Origin: Planctomycetota bacterium
Lineage (GTDB): Bacteria > Planctomycetota > UBA1135 > UBA2386
DNA length: 64,000 bases
Reading direction: 5' to 3'
Assembly: GCA_016794565.1 (NCBI GenBank)
Contig: JAEUHQ010000128.1
Span: 1 to 64,000, forward strand
The position numbers and the translations under genes are program-made. The notes under the pieces were generated by a model. The model had not been told where the DNA came from. It searched no databases and was given only the letters and a program-made list of their open reading frames with translations. Shown here one piece after another: positions 32,977 through 42,419 of the stretch (within the stretch, counting starts at the first letter, position 1; each line of letters opens with the position of its first letter).

Positions 32977-34929
32977 ATGAAACTCCTCACACCTCTCTTC
33001 TCGACGCTCGCCGCCGCGCTACTGGCCGGTGCGGCGTCGGCACAGATCGTCGCCACCACCAACGCGACCACCGACACCATCGTCGGCTTCAGCCCTGTCG
33101 ACGGCTCGCTCGTCAGCTCGGACGTGATCTCTGTCGCCCCGACGACGAGCGTCTCCGCGATCGCGGTCGGCCTCGAGATCTGGGTCAGCGAACAGACGGG
33201 CGATCGCGTGGTTCGCTACGACCACGGCGGCAACGTGCTCGGCGTGATCGGGCCGACGTTCCCCGGCGGCGGACTCGACAACATCCGCGGCATCGCGTTC
33301 ATCAACAACACGGTCTACGTCACGAACTCCGGCACCGCGAACGGCGCCCCGGGCAACGCGGTGGTCTGCTTCGACACGTCCGGCAACTACCTGTTCCACT
33401 TCCTCACACCGAACGCTCCCTCGCCGTTCTCGGTGATGCCTTGGCAAGGCGACATCCTGGTGACAGGCAGCTCCAACGACGACGTGCACCGCTACACGCT
33501 CGCCGGTACCTCGGTGGGCACGTTCCACAACTCGACGCTGTCGTTCACGCACCAGCTCGCCCCGGCGTCGGACGGCAACGTCTGGTGCGGAGTGTTCACG
33601 ACGGGCGTCGTCGCCAAGTTCGATGCGAACACCGGACTGCAGCTGTCGTCGTTCCCGGCTTCGGGCGCACGCGGTGTGTTCGAACTGCAGAACGGCAACG
33701 TCATGTGGACCAACTCGTCCGGCGTGCACATCTACGACGTCGGTACGTCGACGTCGACGCAGGTGTTCGCCGGCGGCTCCTACCACCTCAACCTGCTCCC
33801 GACCGGCGTGTCGTTCCACAAGCCGTACGGTGCGGGCTGCCACGCGTACGTGCAGGACAACTCGAACTTCCTGCAGCTGTTCGACACGGTTCCGCTCGCG
33901 AAGGCTGCACTGGACGGCAACGCGCTGCGGTTCACCTTCACGGGCAACGGGTACGCCGCGACTTGGCTGCCCGGGGTCGCGGGCTCGATGTACGTTCCCC
34001 CGACTCCTGCTGCGACAGTCGTCGCGGACGCTTCTGCAACGACGACCACGTTCACGCCGTCCGCGGCGATCCCGGTGCCGGGTGGGACCGCGGCATCGTG
34101 GACGATCTCGTCGGAAGGCGTGCTGACCGCGGGTTCGCCCGGCAACCAGGGCTCCCTGTCGACCGTGACTCTCGCGAACACTGCCGCGGCGACCGGCCTC
34201 GCGTTCTACAACTGGATCAACCAGAACCCGACGGAGGCCGGCAGCGGCAAGATCAAGACGGAGGAGGTCGGCGGTGTGCTCTGCGTGACGTTCGACGGCG
34301 TCGAGCTGGCATCCGGCACGCCGACCGTCGCGCCGAGCACCTACCAGTGGCAGATCGACATGGCCACGGGTGACGTGACGATGCTCTGGACGTCGCTCTC
34401 GGTCAGCAACTCGACCAGCGACATGCTCGTCGGCTGCACTCTCGCCGGCGCCGGCATCACACCGGTGTCGCAGGTCCTGTCCAGTGCCAACGGGCACCTG
34501 ATCGCACCCGATGGCATCCAGCTGCCGCTGCAGCTGTCGGCAGCGCCTCCGCCCGTCATCAACCCGAGCACGGTCTCGACCTACTCGATCACCAACCTGC
34601 CGGAGATCGCTCCCGGTTCCGGAACCTACCTGTGGGCGCTGCTGCTGAGCGTCAACCCGTTGCCCGCCGGCTTCGACCTGCTGGGCATCCTCACGACGGT
34701 GCCGGGCTGCAGCACCTACCTCAGCACGTGGGACATCATCCTGAGCGGTGTGACGCTGTCGCCGACCGCGGGGGTGCCGATCACGTTCTCGACGCCGGTG
34801 TTCGCCCCGGGCGACGCCATCGGCGCGCAGGCTGCCGCGTTGTTCGATGCGAGCTTCCCGCTGTTGAACGGCGAGGCCGGCGGCTTCGTGTTCAGCAACG
34901 GCGTGCTGAGCACGACGTTCGTGCAGTGA
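32977..34929 (+). CDS. Large secreted beta-propeller-type protein
   Basis: 650 residues with a signal peptide (residues 1-24, ending Ala-Ser-Ala-Gln). The next 300 residues are repeated strands with Val-Arg-Tyr-Asp, Gly-Asn-Val-Leu-Gly, Ile-Arg-Gly-Ile-Ala-Phe, Val-Val-Cys-Phe-Asp and Gly-Asn-Tyr-Leu elements. These are typical of an NHL/WD-like beta-propeller. The rest is a set of beta domains rich in Thr, Ser, Ala and Asn and poor in charged residues. Such Thr/Ser-rich exported proteins are numerous in Planctomycetota. The C-terminus ends in a hydrophobic/aromatic strand (Thr-Thr-Phe-Val-Gln). No enzyme motif is seen; a surface or cell-wall protein is likely. It stands alone between two hairpins. 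Confidence 0.75.
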   Translation: MKLLTPLFSTLAAALLAGAASAQIVATTNATTDTIVGFSPVDGSLVSSDVISVAPTTSVSAIAVGLEIWVSEQTGDRVVRYDHGGNVLGVIGPTFPGGGLDNIRGIAFINNTVYVTNSGTANGAPGNAVVCFDTSGNYLFHFLTPNAPSPFSVMPWQGDILVTGSSNDDVHRYTLAGTSVGTFHNSTLSFTHQLAPASDGNVWCGVFTTGVVAKFDANTGLQLSSFPASGARGVFELQNGNVMWTNSSGVHIYDVGTSTSTQVFAGGSYHLNLLPTGVSFHKPYGAGCHAYVQDNSNFLQLFDTVPLAKAALDGNALRFTFTGNGYAATWLPGVAGSMYVPPTPAATVVADASATTTTFTPSAAIPVPGGTAASWTISSEGVLTAGSPGNQGSLSTVTLANTAAATGLAFYNWINQNPTEAGSGKIKTEEVGGVLCVTFDGVELASGTPTVAPSTYQWQIDMATGDVTMLWTSLSVSNSTSDMLVGCTLAGAGITPVSQVLSSANGHLIAPDGIQLPLQLSAAPPPVINPSTVSTYSITNLPEIAPGSGTYLWALLLSVNPLPAGFDLLGILTTVPGCSTYLSTWDIILSGVTLSPTAGVPITFSTPVFAPGDAIGAQAAALFDASFPLLNGEAGGFVFSNGVLSTTFVQ

Positions 34930-34943
34930 ACCGCGCTCGGCAA

Positions 34944-34963
34944 CGCCGGCGGGTTCGCCGGCG
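34944..34963. terminator. Bidirectional hairpin between convergent genes
   Basis: CGCCGGCG, loop GGTT, CGCCGGCG: a perfect 8-bp stem 15 bp after the surface-protein stop and 9 bp before the end of the converging CBS gene. It is the likely terminator for both; no T-tract is present. Confidence 0.5.
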
Positions 34964-34971
34964 GCGCCGGG

Positions 34972-35472
34972 TCACGCGCCGGCTGCCGTCTCCGCGGCAT
35001 CCTTGGTCGCGGGAGGCGCGCCGCGAGCCGGCACGGTCGCCCGGGGACGGCACGCGCCGCGCAGTGCCGTGAGCGCATCCTTCGCAAGGCGAGGATCGTT
35101 CGCGCTCGCGATCGCGAGGTCGTTCAGCGACAGGATGCCGAGCAGCTTCCCGGCCGCATCCACGACCGGAAGGCGGTGCACCTGGCGCTGCGCCATTTTC
35201 GCGGCCGCCGCCGCAACGTCCTCGTCGGGCGAACACGTGACGACGTCCCGCGACATCGCGTCGGCGACGCGGAGTTCGGAGAGCGCGCGCCCGCGCGTCC
35301 ACCCGGCCATGCAGATGTCGCGGTCCGTGATCGCGGCGACGACACGTCCGTCCGCGTGAACGACCGGCAGCATGCCACAGTCGTGTTCCCACATGGGGCG
35401 GGCGGCGGCGGCGAGCGAGTCCTGCGGGCCGCAGCTGTGAACGACGGAACACATGAGTTCGCGGATCTTCAT
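34972..35472 (-). CDS. Two-CBS-domain protein
   Basis: 166 residues from ATG 35472, chosen because AAAGGAGG sits at an ideal distance. Two CBS repeats fill residues 1-125: each has the Met-Pro/Leu-Pro-Val-Val-x-Ala-Asp-Gly strand, and they end in Ile-Thr-Asp-Arg-Asp-Ile and Leu-Ser-Leu-Asn-Asp-Leu. Such stand-alone CBS pairs bind AMP, ATP or similar and act as energy or nucleotide sensors on partner proteins. The Ala/Arg-rich tail (about 130-166) is unstructured. No partner gene is adjacent; the outer-membrane lipoprotein upstream is on the same strand with about 105 bp between. Confidence 0.8.
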   Translation of the reverse strand: MKIRELMCSVVHSCGPQDSLAAAARPMWEHDCGMLPVVHADGRVVAAITDRDICMAGWTRGRALSELRVADAMSRDVVTCSPDEDVAAAAAKMAQRQVHRLPVVDAAGKLLGILSLNDLAIASANDPRLAKDALTALRGACRPRATVPARGAPPATKDAAETAAGA

Positions 35473-35579
35473 GAGCGCCTCCTTTCGTTGCGCATCCGGC
35501 AGCAGACACCAGGCGCTGCCGCATGGCCATGGGGGGGCGTGCGTAGGCAGCTCGGACCGCCCCGCCCAACGTGCGCGCG

Positions 35580-37244
35580 TCAGCTCTTCGTGACTGCCTC
35601 GAGCAACTTGCCGAGCGGGACGGAGATGCCGACGAACACCGACCACGACTCGGGCCGGCGGCTGCTGCCCACGGGGTCCCAGTAGCGGACGCCCACGACC
35701 ACGTCGAGGTTGCCGGTGATCGGGATCGCTGCATCGATGCGCCCCGAGAGTGTGCCGATCGAGTTGTACTGCGGTCGCCGTTCGTCGACGTACTGCACGT
35801 CGTCGGTGTCGATCTGCGGGAAGTCGAACAGGCCGTAGTAGAGGCCGGTGTAGAGCGTCGCGAGCCGGAACTCGTTTGCTGCGACCTCGAGCGGGAACGA
35901 CCAGGCGGTGCCGAGCCCGCCCTCGACGTGCGGGTGTGCGTCGATGGAGTCGGAGTCGGTGACGAACCCGGTGCCGAGTTCGAGATTGATCGTGCCGCGG
36001 GGGCGCTTGGCGAGTCGTCGGTCGCGAGCGATGGCTTCCGCACTCTCGAGGCCGATGCCGGCGAGGTTCCAGCCCACCAAGGTCTCGACCGTGATGTCGC
36101 CGCCGACTGCGGACGACTGCGAGTCGATCTTGTCGTTGTTGGTGAGTCGGATGCGGCCTTCGTAGTCGTCGGGCAGGAGCCAGTCGGGAAGGAAGCGGAG
36201 GCCATAGTCGGGAGTCCGCTCGAGACTGTTCTCCGGGGCGAGCCACGCCATCCGACCGAAGAAGTCCATCTCGAGATAGAAGTCGGGCCGGCCGTCCGCG
36301 CGCGCGAGCCGGAAGCGCTCCCCCGAGCCGTTCTGGTCCGGCGGCACGGCAGTCACGACGTAGGGCGACAGCGTGACGAGGCCCGCGTGCGCGCGGAACC
36401 ACGGCGAGGGGAAGACGGTCGGTGTCTCCTGCGCCTTCGCGACGGCGTTCTGGGCGCCGATCAGTTCCTTCTCCGCGTCGGCGAGCGCAGGGGAGGACGG
36501 CGTCGCGGTCGGCGCGAGCACGGCCTTGGCCTTCTGCAGGGCGGCAGCGGCGCCTTCGAGGATCGGCACCTTCGGCCCGTTCGCGTCCTTCTTCTTCTCC
36601 GCGTCGAGCAAGGCCGTGACGCGCGCGATCTCGCCGTCGACCAGGACCTTCAGCTGACCGTGCTTCGTCGCGTTCGCCGTCGGGTCCTGGGGCTCGGACT
36701 TCTGCAGCGCTTCCCTGGCGTGATCGATCGCGATCGCGAGCGCATCCGGCGTCGCTGCCGTCTGGACCGCCGAGAGGGCGTCGAGGACCGGGCGTTTCTT
36801 GGCGGCGGTGATTCCCGGAGCCGGACTCGGCGTTGCCGTCCTGGCCGCCTCGTCGATCTCCTGCGTCCGGGCATCGAGCCGGGTCACCAGGTCCCGGCGC
36901 GCGGCCACGTTCGCCAACACCCGGGCGACGGCTTCGCGAGCTGCGGTCAGTTCACCTTCGGCTTCGGCGTAGCCCTGCGGACTCTTCAAGTACGAAGACG
37001 CCGCGCGGCACGAGGTTGCGACTCGGCGGGCGGTCTGTTCGCCGCGGATGTAGGCCAGTTTCAGGATCGCCGCGTCGGGGCCGTCCGCCTGCGCGGCGCG
37101 CGACGAGAACGTCTGCGCGATCCAGTCCGCCTCGTCGGCGAGGCGCGCGCGCCGTTCGGCGAAGCGCTGCGGCGTGCAACTTGCGAAGACCAGCAGGGCG
37201 GCGAAAACGGAGAACGGCGTTCCCCACGGCTGGACGCTCCTCAT
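35580..37244 (-). CDS. Outer-membrane lipoprotein with coiled coil and C-terminal beta-barrel-like domain
   Basis: 554 residues from ATG 37244. The lipobox is Val-Phe-Ala-Ser-Cys. The first half is Ala/Glu/Arg-rich and mostly helical, with heptad-like stretches (about 35-270) suggesting a periplasmic coiled coil. The second half (about 290-554) alternates short polar turns and aromatic strands and ends with Val-Gly-Ile-Ser-Val-Pro-Leu-Gly, consistent with a small outer-membrane barrel. A barrel preceded by a long helical region could span periplasm and outer membrane. No family is recognised. It lies between the CBS gene (same strand) and the divergent TetR gene. Confidence 0.6.
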   Translation of the reverse strand: MRSVQPWGTPFSVFAALLVFASCTPQRFAERRARLADEADWIAQTFSSRAAQADGPDAAILKLAYIRGEQTARRVATSCRAASSYLKSPQGYAEAEGELTAAREAVARVLANVAARRDLVTRLDARTQEIDEAARTATPSPAPGITAAKKRPVLDALSAVQTAATPDALAIAIDHAREALQKSEPQDPTANATKHGQLKVLVDGEIARVTALLDAEKKKDANGPKVPILEGAAAALQKAKAVLAPTATPSSPALADAEKELIGAQNAVAKAQETPTVFPSPWFRAHAGLVTLSPYVVTAVPPDQNGSGERFRLARADGRPDFYLEMDFFGRMAWLAPENSLERTPDYGLRFLPDWLLPDDYEGRIRLTNNDKIDSQSSAVGGDITVETLVGWNLAGIGLESAEAIARDRRLAKRPRGTINLELGTGFVTDSDSIDAHPHVEGGLGTAWSFPLEVAANEFRLATLYTGLYYGLFDFPQIDTDDVQYVDERRPQYNSIGTLSGRIDAAIPITGNLDVVVGVRYWDPVGSSRRPESWSVFVGISVPLGKLLEAVTKS

Positions 37245-37466
37245 GGCGGGTATGCGATCCCGCCCGCGCGGACCAGTCAACGGACTGGTGCATCCCGTGG
37301 ATCAGCTACCGGATGGTGAGGTGGGACGGTCGGAACACCACGAGCGATAGTGTTGCCCCCGGGGGCCGATCCACGCCTTGCATCATTCCCGGGGGAGTGC
37401 GAGACCGCTCCCACGCACCAGGGCTTGCCGCGGGCCCCCTCTGCGCCCAGACTGCGCCACCCCGCC

Positions 37467-37490
37467 AATACCGAACAGTCGGTTTTGGCT
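37467..37490. promoter_or_regulatory. Putative TetR operator of the efflux operon
   Basis: An imperfect inverted repeat, CCAATACCGA-ACAG-TCGGTTTTGG (9 of 10 positions paired), lies 35 bp upstream of the GTG start of the tetR gene. Size, symmetry and position fit an autoregulatory TetR operator covering the promoter of tetR-emrAB-OMF. Confidence 0.55.
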
Positions 37491-37524
37491 CTGGCTGCGA
37501 TTCCCGAGCCACCGCGCCTTTCCC

Positions 37525-38100
37525 GTGCAGACCCAGGATCCCGCGAAACGCCGCCTCATTCTCGCCAGCGCCGCGCGGCTCTTCGCCGAGCAGCCGTTCC
37601 ACGACGTGACGCTCGAGCAGGTGGCGACGGCGGCGCGCGTCGGCAAGGGCACTCTCTACGTCTACTTCGCCAGCAAGGACCAGCTCTACACCGCCGCGGT
37701 CGCCGAAGGGTTGTCGGATCTCGCCGGCACGATCGACGAACGGCTCCGCGTGACTCCGGCGGATGCGCCCGTGCGGCTGTCGGCGATCGTCGAGGAACTG
37801 CTCGGCTTCTCGCGCCGCTATCCGCACCTCTTCGCCCTGATGCGGTCCGGACACCCGATCGCCGGCTCCGGCGAACTGGACGCCGCGCGCCGACGCGTCG
37901 CTTCGCGCATCGAGGTCGTGCTGCGCGACGGCGTCGAGCGCGGCCAGATCGACGACCCGCGCCCGGACCTCACCGCGCAGTTCGCGCTCGCGATGGTGCG
38001 GGCTTCGTTGCTCTACGGCCCCGTCGACGCGCCGCACGCCGACCTCGCCGCACAGATCCTCCGTGTCCTGCTCCGCGGCGTCGCCGCCGCCCCGAACTGA
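37525..38100 (+). CDS. TetR-family repressor of the efflux operon
   Basis: 191 residues from GTG 37525; the longer frame to 37378 would run through the operator and adds an odd Arg/Pro-rich leader. The helix-turn-helix is at about 8-55 (Ile-Leu-Ala-Ser-Ala-Ala-Arg-Leu-Phe, Val-Thr-Leu-Glu-Gln-Val-Ala, Thr-Leu-Tyr-Val-Tyr-Phe-Ala-Ser-Lys). The rest is the helical ligand/dimer domain. It lies 8 bp before the emrA-like gene and should repress the whole operon, releasing it on binding a toxic compound carried by the pump. Confidence 0.85.
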   Translation: MQTQDPAKRRLILASAARLFAEQPFHDVTLEQVATAARVGKGTLYVYFASKDQLYTAAVAEGLSDLAGTIDERLRVTPADAPVRLSAIVEELLGFSRRYPHLFALMRSGHPIAGSGELDAARRRVASRIEVVLRDGVERGQIDDPRPDLTAQFALAMVRASLLYGPVDAPHADLAAQILRVLLRGVAAAPN

Positions 38101-38108
38101 ACCCGATC

Positions 38109-39257
38109 ATGTCCGCGACTCCTCCCGCATCGAGTGTGCCCGGCCGTCGTCGTCGCCGTCCCGTCGTACTCGCCGTCGTGGCGGCGATCGTCGTGGCGGC
38201 CGCGGTGTTCTTCGTCTCGCGGCTCGGCACCGAGTCCACGGACGATGCGTTCATCGACGGCAACGTCTTCCGCATCGGCGCGGAGGTCGCCGGTCGCATC
38301 GCGCGTGTGCACGTCGTCGACAACCAGGACGTGGCGGCAGGCGACGCGATCGCCGAGATCGACCCTGCGGAGTTCGAAGCGGCCGTCGATGGCGCGCGCG
38401 CAGCCGTGGCGCTCGCGAGGGCGAGGCTGCGCGAAGCGGAGGTGCAGGTGACGCTGGTGGAGGCCGAGACGGCTGCCGGAGTCACGCGCGCCGCCGCGGG
38501 CGTGCAGGCGGCCGAGGCGAGGCTCGCGCAGAGCGACGCGGATCTCGCGGCGTCGCGCGCCGAGGCCCACCGGACGACCGCGGACCGCGATCGCTACCAG
38601 CAGCTCAGCGACCGCGCGGTGTCGCCGCAGCGTCGCGACGCGATCGAAGAGGCCGCGACCTCTGCCGAGGCGGCGCTGCGGGCGGTGGAACAGCGCATCG
38701 CGTGGGCGACGGCGGACCTGGCCGCAGCGCGCGCCGACACGGCGACGGCGGAGGCGCATCGGAAGCAGGTCGACACGGCGCAAGCCGCGGTCGAGCGTTG
38801 CCGTGCCGAGGTGGCGGGAGCAGAGGCGTCGCTGCGCGGGGCCGAACTGCGTCTCGCGCACACGAAGTTCGTCGCCCCTGCCGCGGGGCGTGTGACCCGC
38901 AAGGCCGTACTGGTCGGCACGTACGTCGACGAAGGGCAGACGGTGGCCTCCGTCGTCGCGAAGGACGTGTGGGTCGTCGCGAACTTCAAGGAGACCCAGC
39001 TCGGCGCGGTGCGGCCGGGCCTGTCCGTGCTCGTGCACGTCGACGCGTTCGGAGTCGCCCTGCGAGCCCATGTCGACAGCATCCAGGCCGGCACCGGCGC
39101 GCGCTTCAGCCTGTTGCCGCCGGAGAACGCGACGGGCAACTACGTGAAGGTCGTGCAGCGTGTGCCCGTGAAGATCGTGTTCGACGAACCGGCCGAGCGC
39201 GATCGCTGGTCGCTGGTGCCGGGAATGTCGGTGGTGCCGGTGGTCACGACGCGATGA
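38109..39257 (+). CDS. emrA: EmrA-type membrane fusion protein
   Basis: 382 residues. A basic N-terminus and one transmembrane helix (about 20-38) are followed by the HlyD/EmrA signature: Ser-Thr-Asp-Asp-Ala-Phe-Ile-Asp-Gly, a lipoyl half-motif (Gly-Arg-Ile), a long coiled hairpin (about 80-240), then Val-Ala-Pro-Ala-Ala-Gly-Arg-Val and a beta-barrel domain ending in Val-Pro-Gly-Met-Ser-Val. It would join the MFS pump in the inner membrane to the outer-membrane channel. Stop and next start overlap (ATGA). Drug specificity is not visible from sequence. Confidence 0.9.
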   Translation: MSATPPASSVPGRRRRRPVVLAVVAAIVVAAAVFFVSRLGTESTDDAFIDGNVFRIGAEVAGRIARVHVVDNQDVAAGDAIAEIDPAEFEAAVDGARAAVALARARLREAEVQVTLVEAETAAGVTRAAAGVQAAEARLAQSDADLAASRAEAHRTTADRDRYQQLSDRAVSPQRRDAIEEAATSAEAALRAVEQRIAWATADLAAARADTATAEAHRKQVDTAQAAVERCRAEVAGAEASLRGAELRLAHTKFVAPAAGRVTRKAVLVGTYVDEGQTVASVVAKDVWVVANFKETQLGAVRPGLSVLVHVDAFGVALRAHVDSIQAGTGARFSLLPPENATGNYVKVVQRVPVKIVFDEPAERDRWSLVPGMSVVPVVTTR

Positions 39258-40855
39258 GCCAGGGGCCGGCAGCACGCGCCGCGGCGCACGAGGCGTTCCA
39301 CGCGCCGTTCAATCCTTGGCTGATCGCCGTCGTCGCGACGCTGGCGACGTTCATGGAGGTGCTCGACACGAGCATCGCGAACGTCTCGCTGCCGCACATC
39401 GCCGGCAACCTCGGCGCGAGCATCAACGACAGCACGTGGGTGCTGACCAGCTACCTCGTCGCCAACGCCATCGTGCTGCCAGCGACGGCGTGGTTGTCGT
39501 CGCTCATCGGGCGCCGCAACTACTACATGCTGTCCGTGGCGCTGTTCACGCTGAGTTCGCTGCTCTGCGGGATCGCGCCGAATCTCGAGACGCTGGTGTT
39601 CTTCCGCCTGCTGCAGGGCCTGGCGGGCGGCGGCCTGCAGCCGCTGACGCAGGCGATCCTCGTCGACACCTTCCCGCCGCGGATGCGGGGCATGGGCATG
39701 GCCGCGTTCGGCATGACGGTCGTCGTCGCGCCCGTCATCGGACCGACTCTCGGCGGATGGATCACCGACAACTACACGTGGCGCTGGGTGTTCCTGATCA
39801 ACATCCCGGTGGGCGCACTGGCGCTCTTCCTCAGTTCGCGCTTCATCACCGACCCTCCGTTCCTGCTGCGGCGTACCGGCCCGGATCGCTGGAGCGGCGA
39901 CTTCCTCGGCCTCGGCGCGATCGCCGTCGGTCTCGGCGCGATGCAGATGCTGCTCGACCTCGGCGAACGGGAGGACTGGTTCGCCAGCGATCTCGTCCGC
40001 GTGTCCGCGGTGCTCACGGTCGTCGGGCTCGTGTTCGGCGTCTGGCGCGCGTTCGTGCACCGGCAACCGATGATCGACTTCCGGGTGCTCGCGAACCGCA
40101 ACCTCGCCCTGTCGTGCGTCTACATGCTGATCTTCGGCGCGGTGCTGTACGGCACGACCGCGCTGCTGCCCCTGCTGATGCAGGAGCACCTCGGCTACAC
40201 GGCCGAACTCAGCGGGCTCGTGTTGTCGCCCGGCGGTCTCGTGATCGCGGTGCTGATGCCGTTCATCGGGTGGGTCGTCGGTCGTGTCGACGCGCGCTGG
40301 ATGATCCTCTTCGGCATCCTGATGATCTCGTGGTCGCTCGAGTGGATGTCGAAGCTGTCGCTCGACGTCGACTTCGCGACGCTCGTCTCCGCGCGCATGC
40401 TGCAGGGGTTCGGGCTCGCGTTCGTCTTCGTGCCGATCAACACCATCGCCTACGCGACGATCGCGGCCGAACGACGCAACGCCGCGTCGGGGCTCATCAG
40501 CATCGCCCGGAACGTCGGCGGCAGTCTCGGCATCGGCATCACGTCCACGATGGTCGCGCGCATGTCGCAGGTGCATCGAACGCATCTGGCTGAGCACGTC
40601 ACGGCGACCGATCCCGCCGCGACCGCGGTGCACGAAGCGCTGCGGGCCCGGTTCCTCGCGGAGAACGCGGACCCCGCGCAGGCGGACGCCTTCGTGACCG
40701 CCGCGATGGGCGAGATGGTCGACCGCCACGCCGCGATGCTCGCGTACGTCGACCAGTTCGCCGCGCTCGCCGTGGCCTTCTTGTTCCTCGTCCCGGTCGT
40801 GCTGCTGATGCAGCGCGCCCGACCCGCCCACCGACCCGAGCTCGTCGTCGAATGA
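39254..40855 (+). CDS. emrB: EmrB/QacA-type MFS efflux pump (DHA2)
   Basis: 533 residues with fourteen hydrophobic segments, as in the DHA2 drug-proton antiporters. Typical motifs are present: Asp-Thr-Ser-Ile-Ala-Asn-Val in helix 1 (motif D1), Ile-Gly-Arg-Arg in the 2-3 loop (motif A), Arg-Leu-Leu-Gln-Gly-Leu-Ala-Gly-Gly-Gly, and Gly-Pro-Thr-Leu-Gly-Gly-Trp-Ile in motif C. It should expel amphiphilic toxic compounds using the proton gradient, in complex with EmrA-like and OMF proteins encoded on either side, each with a four-base overlap. Confidence 0.92.
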   Translation: MSQGPAARAAAHEAFHAPFNPWLIAVVATLATFMEVLDTSIANVSLPHIAGNLGASINDSTWVLTSYLVANAIVLPATAWLSSLIGRRNYYMLSVALFTLSSLLCGIAPNLETLVFFRLLQGLAGGGLQPLTQAILVDTFPPRMRGMGMAAFGMTVVVAPVIGPTLGGWITDNYTWRWVFLINIPVGALALFLSSRFITDPPFLLRRTGPDRWSGDFLGLGAIAVGLGAMQMLLDLGEREDWFASDLVRVSAVLTVVGLVFGVWRAFVHRQPMIDFRVLANRNLALSCVYMLIFGAVLYGTTALLPLLMQEHLGYTAELSGLVLSPGGLVIAVLMPFIGWVVGRVDARWMILFGILMISWSLEWMSKLSLDVDFATLVSARMLQGFGLAFVFVPINTIAYATIAAERRNAASGLISIARNVGGSLGIGITSTMVARMSQVHRTHLAEHVTATDPAATAVHEALRARFLAENADPAQADAFVTAAMGEMVDRHAAMLAYVDQFAALAVAFLFLVPVVLLMQRARPAHRPELVVE

Positions 40856-42342
40856 AGCGCCGCACCGCCCTCGTCCTGTCCCTCGGTATCGGCGGCTGCA
40901 CCGTCGGCCCCGACTACGACGCCCCCGACCTCGCGGTACCCGCCGCGTTCGCAGGGCGGGACGTCGGAACGTCCGCAGTGGCGCCGGTCGACGATGCCTG
41001 GTGGCGCTCCTTCGGCGACGCGGTCTTGGACCGACTCGTCGCGCGGGCGCTGCGCGGCAACACCGACGTGCGCATCGCGGTGGCTCGACTCCGCGAGGCG
41101 CGCGCCATCGCGACCCGCACGAGCGCCGAGGCTCTGCCGCGGCTCGACGTCGACGGCTCCTACAGCAACTCGCAGTTCGCGAAGAACGGCTTCCTGCGCA
41201 ACATCATCGGCGGCGGCAGCGGGAGCCTGCCCGGCGCGGTCTTCCCCGGGCAACGCATCGATCTCCACCAGGTGGACCTCGACGCGTCGTGGGAGCTCGA
41301 CCTGTTCGGCGGCGTGCGGCGAGCGCGCGAGGCCGCGGCCGCGGATCTCGCCGGTGCCGAACACGACCTGCACGCGGTGCTGGTCTCGCTGCTCGGCGAA
41401 GTGGCGAGCGGCTACTTCGAGCTGCGCGGTCTGCAGGAGCGGCTCGCGGTCGCCACGCGAACCGCGGAGGATCGGCGGGCCGCCCGCGACGTTCTCGCCG
41501 AGCAGGTGCGCGCCGGAGTCGCGGACGAACTCGATCTCGCCCGCGCCGAGACCGATCTCGCGACCGCACGATCGCACGTCCCCGACCTCGAGTCCCGCGT
41601 GCACGGCGCGCTGCGCCGGCTCGAGGTGCTGGCGGGAACCATGCCGGGCACGCTGACCGCGGACCTCGCGGTTCCGCGCGCGATGCCGGCGATGCCCGAG
41701 GCCCTCGGCGCCGGCATCCCGTCGGACGTGCTGCGCCGCCGTCCGGACGTCCAGGCCGCGGAGCGTCGCCTCGCGGCTGCGGTGGCGCGCGTCGGCGTGG
41801 CCGCCGCGGATCTGTATCCGCGGTTCAGCCTCACCGGCCAGTTCGGTCTGCAGAGCCTGCGTCTCGGCGATCTGGCCGAGTCGGACAGTGTGTTCTGGCT
41901 CCTGGGGCCGTCGGTGCGGTGGCCGTTGTTCGACTTCGGCCGCGTCCGCGCGCGCATCGACGCGGCCGACGCGCGGGCGGCGGCCGCGCTCTCCGACTAC
42001 GAAGGCGCGGTGCTGCGAGCGCTCGCCGACGTCGAGATCGCGCTGGTGCGCCTCGTGCGCGACCGCCGACGGGCGGTCGACCTCGCCGAGGCGCGTGGGG
42101 CGGCGGAACGGGCGCGTTCGCTGGCCGAGGAGCGCCATCGGAGCGGCGTGCTCGAGTACCTCGACCTGCTGGACAGCCAGCGCGTGTTCGACGAGGCGCG
42201 CGACCGCGAACTGGTCGCGATGCAGGACGTCGCACTCGACGTCGTCGGCCTCTTCAAGGCGCTCGGCGGCGGCTGGGAGATCGCCGACACGAGCCCGGTC
42301 GGTGATGTCGACGACGTGCGCGTGACGAAGAGCGTCCGCTGA
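40852..42342 (+). CDS. NodT-family outer-membrane efflux lipoprotein
   Basis: 496 residues. The lipobox Gly-Ile-Gly-Gly-Cys-Thr-Val-Gly-Pro-Asp-Tyr is the classic start of the TolC-like NodT/OprM group. Two homologous halves, each with coiled-coil helices and strands, form the trimeric channel (Trp-Trp-Arg-Ser-Phe-Gly-Asp, Leu-Asp-Ala-Ser-Trp-Glu-Leu-Asp-Leu-Phe-Gly, Ser-Asp-Val-Leu-Arg-Arg-Arg-Pro-Asp-Val, Trp-Pro-Leu-Phe-Asp-Phe-Gly). It completes a tripartite EmrAB pump in one operon, which implies a true outer membrane. End of the operon. Confidence 0.92.
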   Translation: MKRRTALVLSLGIGGCTVGPDYDAPDLAVPAAFAGRDVGTSAVAPVDDAWWRSFGDAVLDRLVARALRGNTDVRIAVARLREARAIATRTSAEALPRLDVDGSYSNSQFAKNGFLRNIIGGGSGSLPGAVFPGQRIDLHQVDLDASWELDLFGGVRRAREAAAADLAGAEHDLHAVLVSLLGEVASGYFELRGLQERLAVATRTAEDRRAARDVLAEQVRAGVADELDLARAETDLATARSHVPDLESRVHGALRRLEVLAGTMPGTLTADLAVPRAMPAMPEALGAGIPSDVLRRRPDVQAAERRLAAAVARVGVAAADLYPRFSLTGQFGLQSLRLGDLAESDSVFWLLGPSVRWPLFDFGRVRARIDAADARAAAALSDYEGAVLRALADVEIALVRLVRDRRRAVDLAEARGAAERARSLAEERHRSGVLEYLDLLDSQRVFDEARDRELVAMQDVALDVVGLFKALGGGWEIADTSPVGDVDDVRVTKSVR

Positions 42343-42419
42343 CGCGCGAGTGCGGCCGACGCCGTCGGCAGAGGGTTCGTGGTCGATCCGATTCGGCGCG
42401 CAGGTGGGACCTCACGACG

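Noticed and set aside
37354-37366. GCCCCCGGGGGC palindrome as the TetR operator
   Set aside because: It is a simple GC run farther from the tetR start; the 24-bp repeat at 37467-37490 has better size and position.
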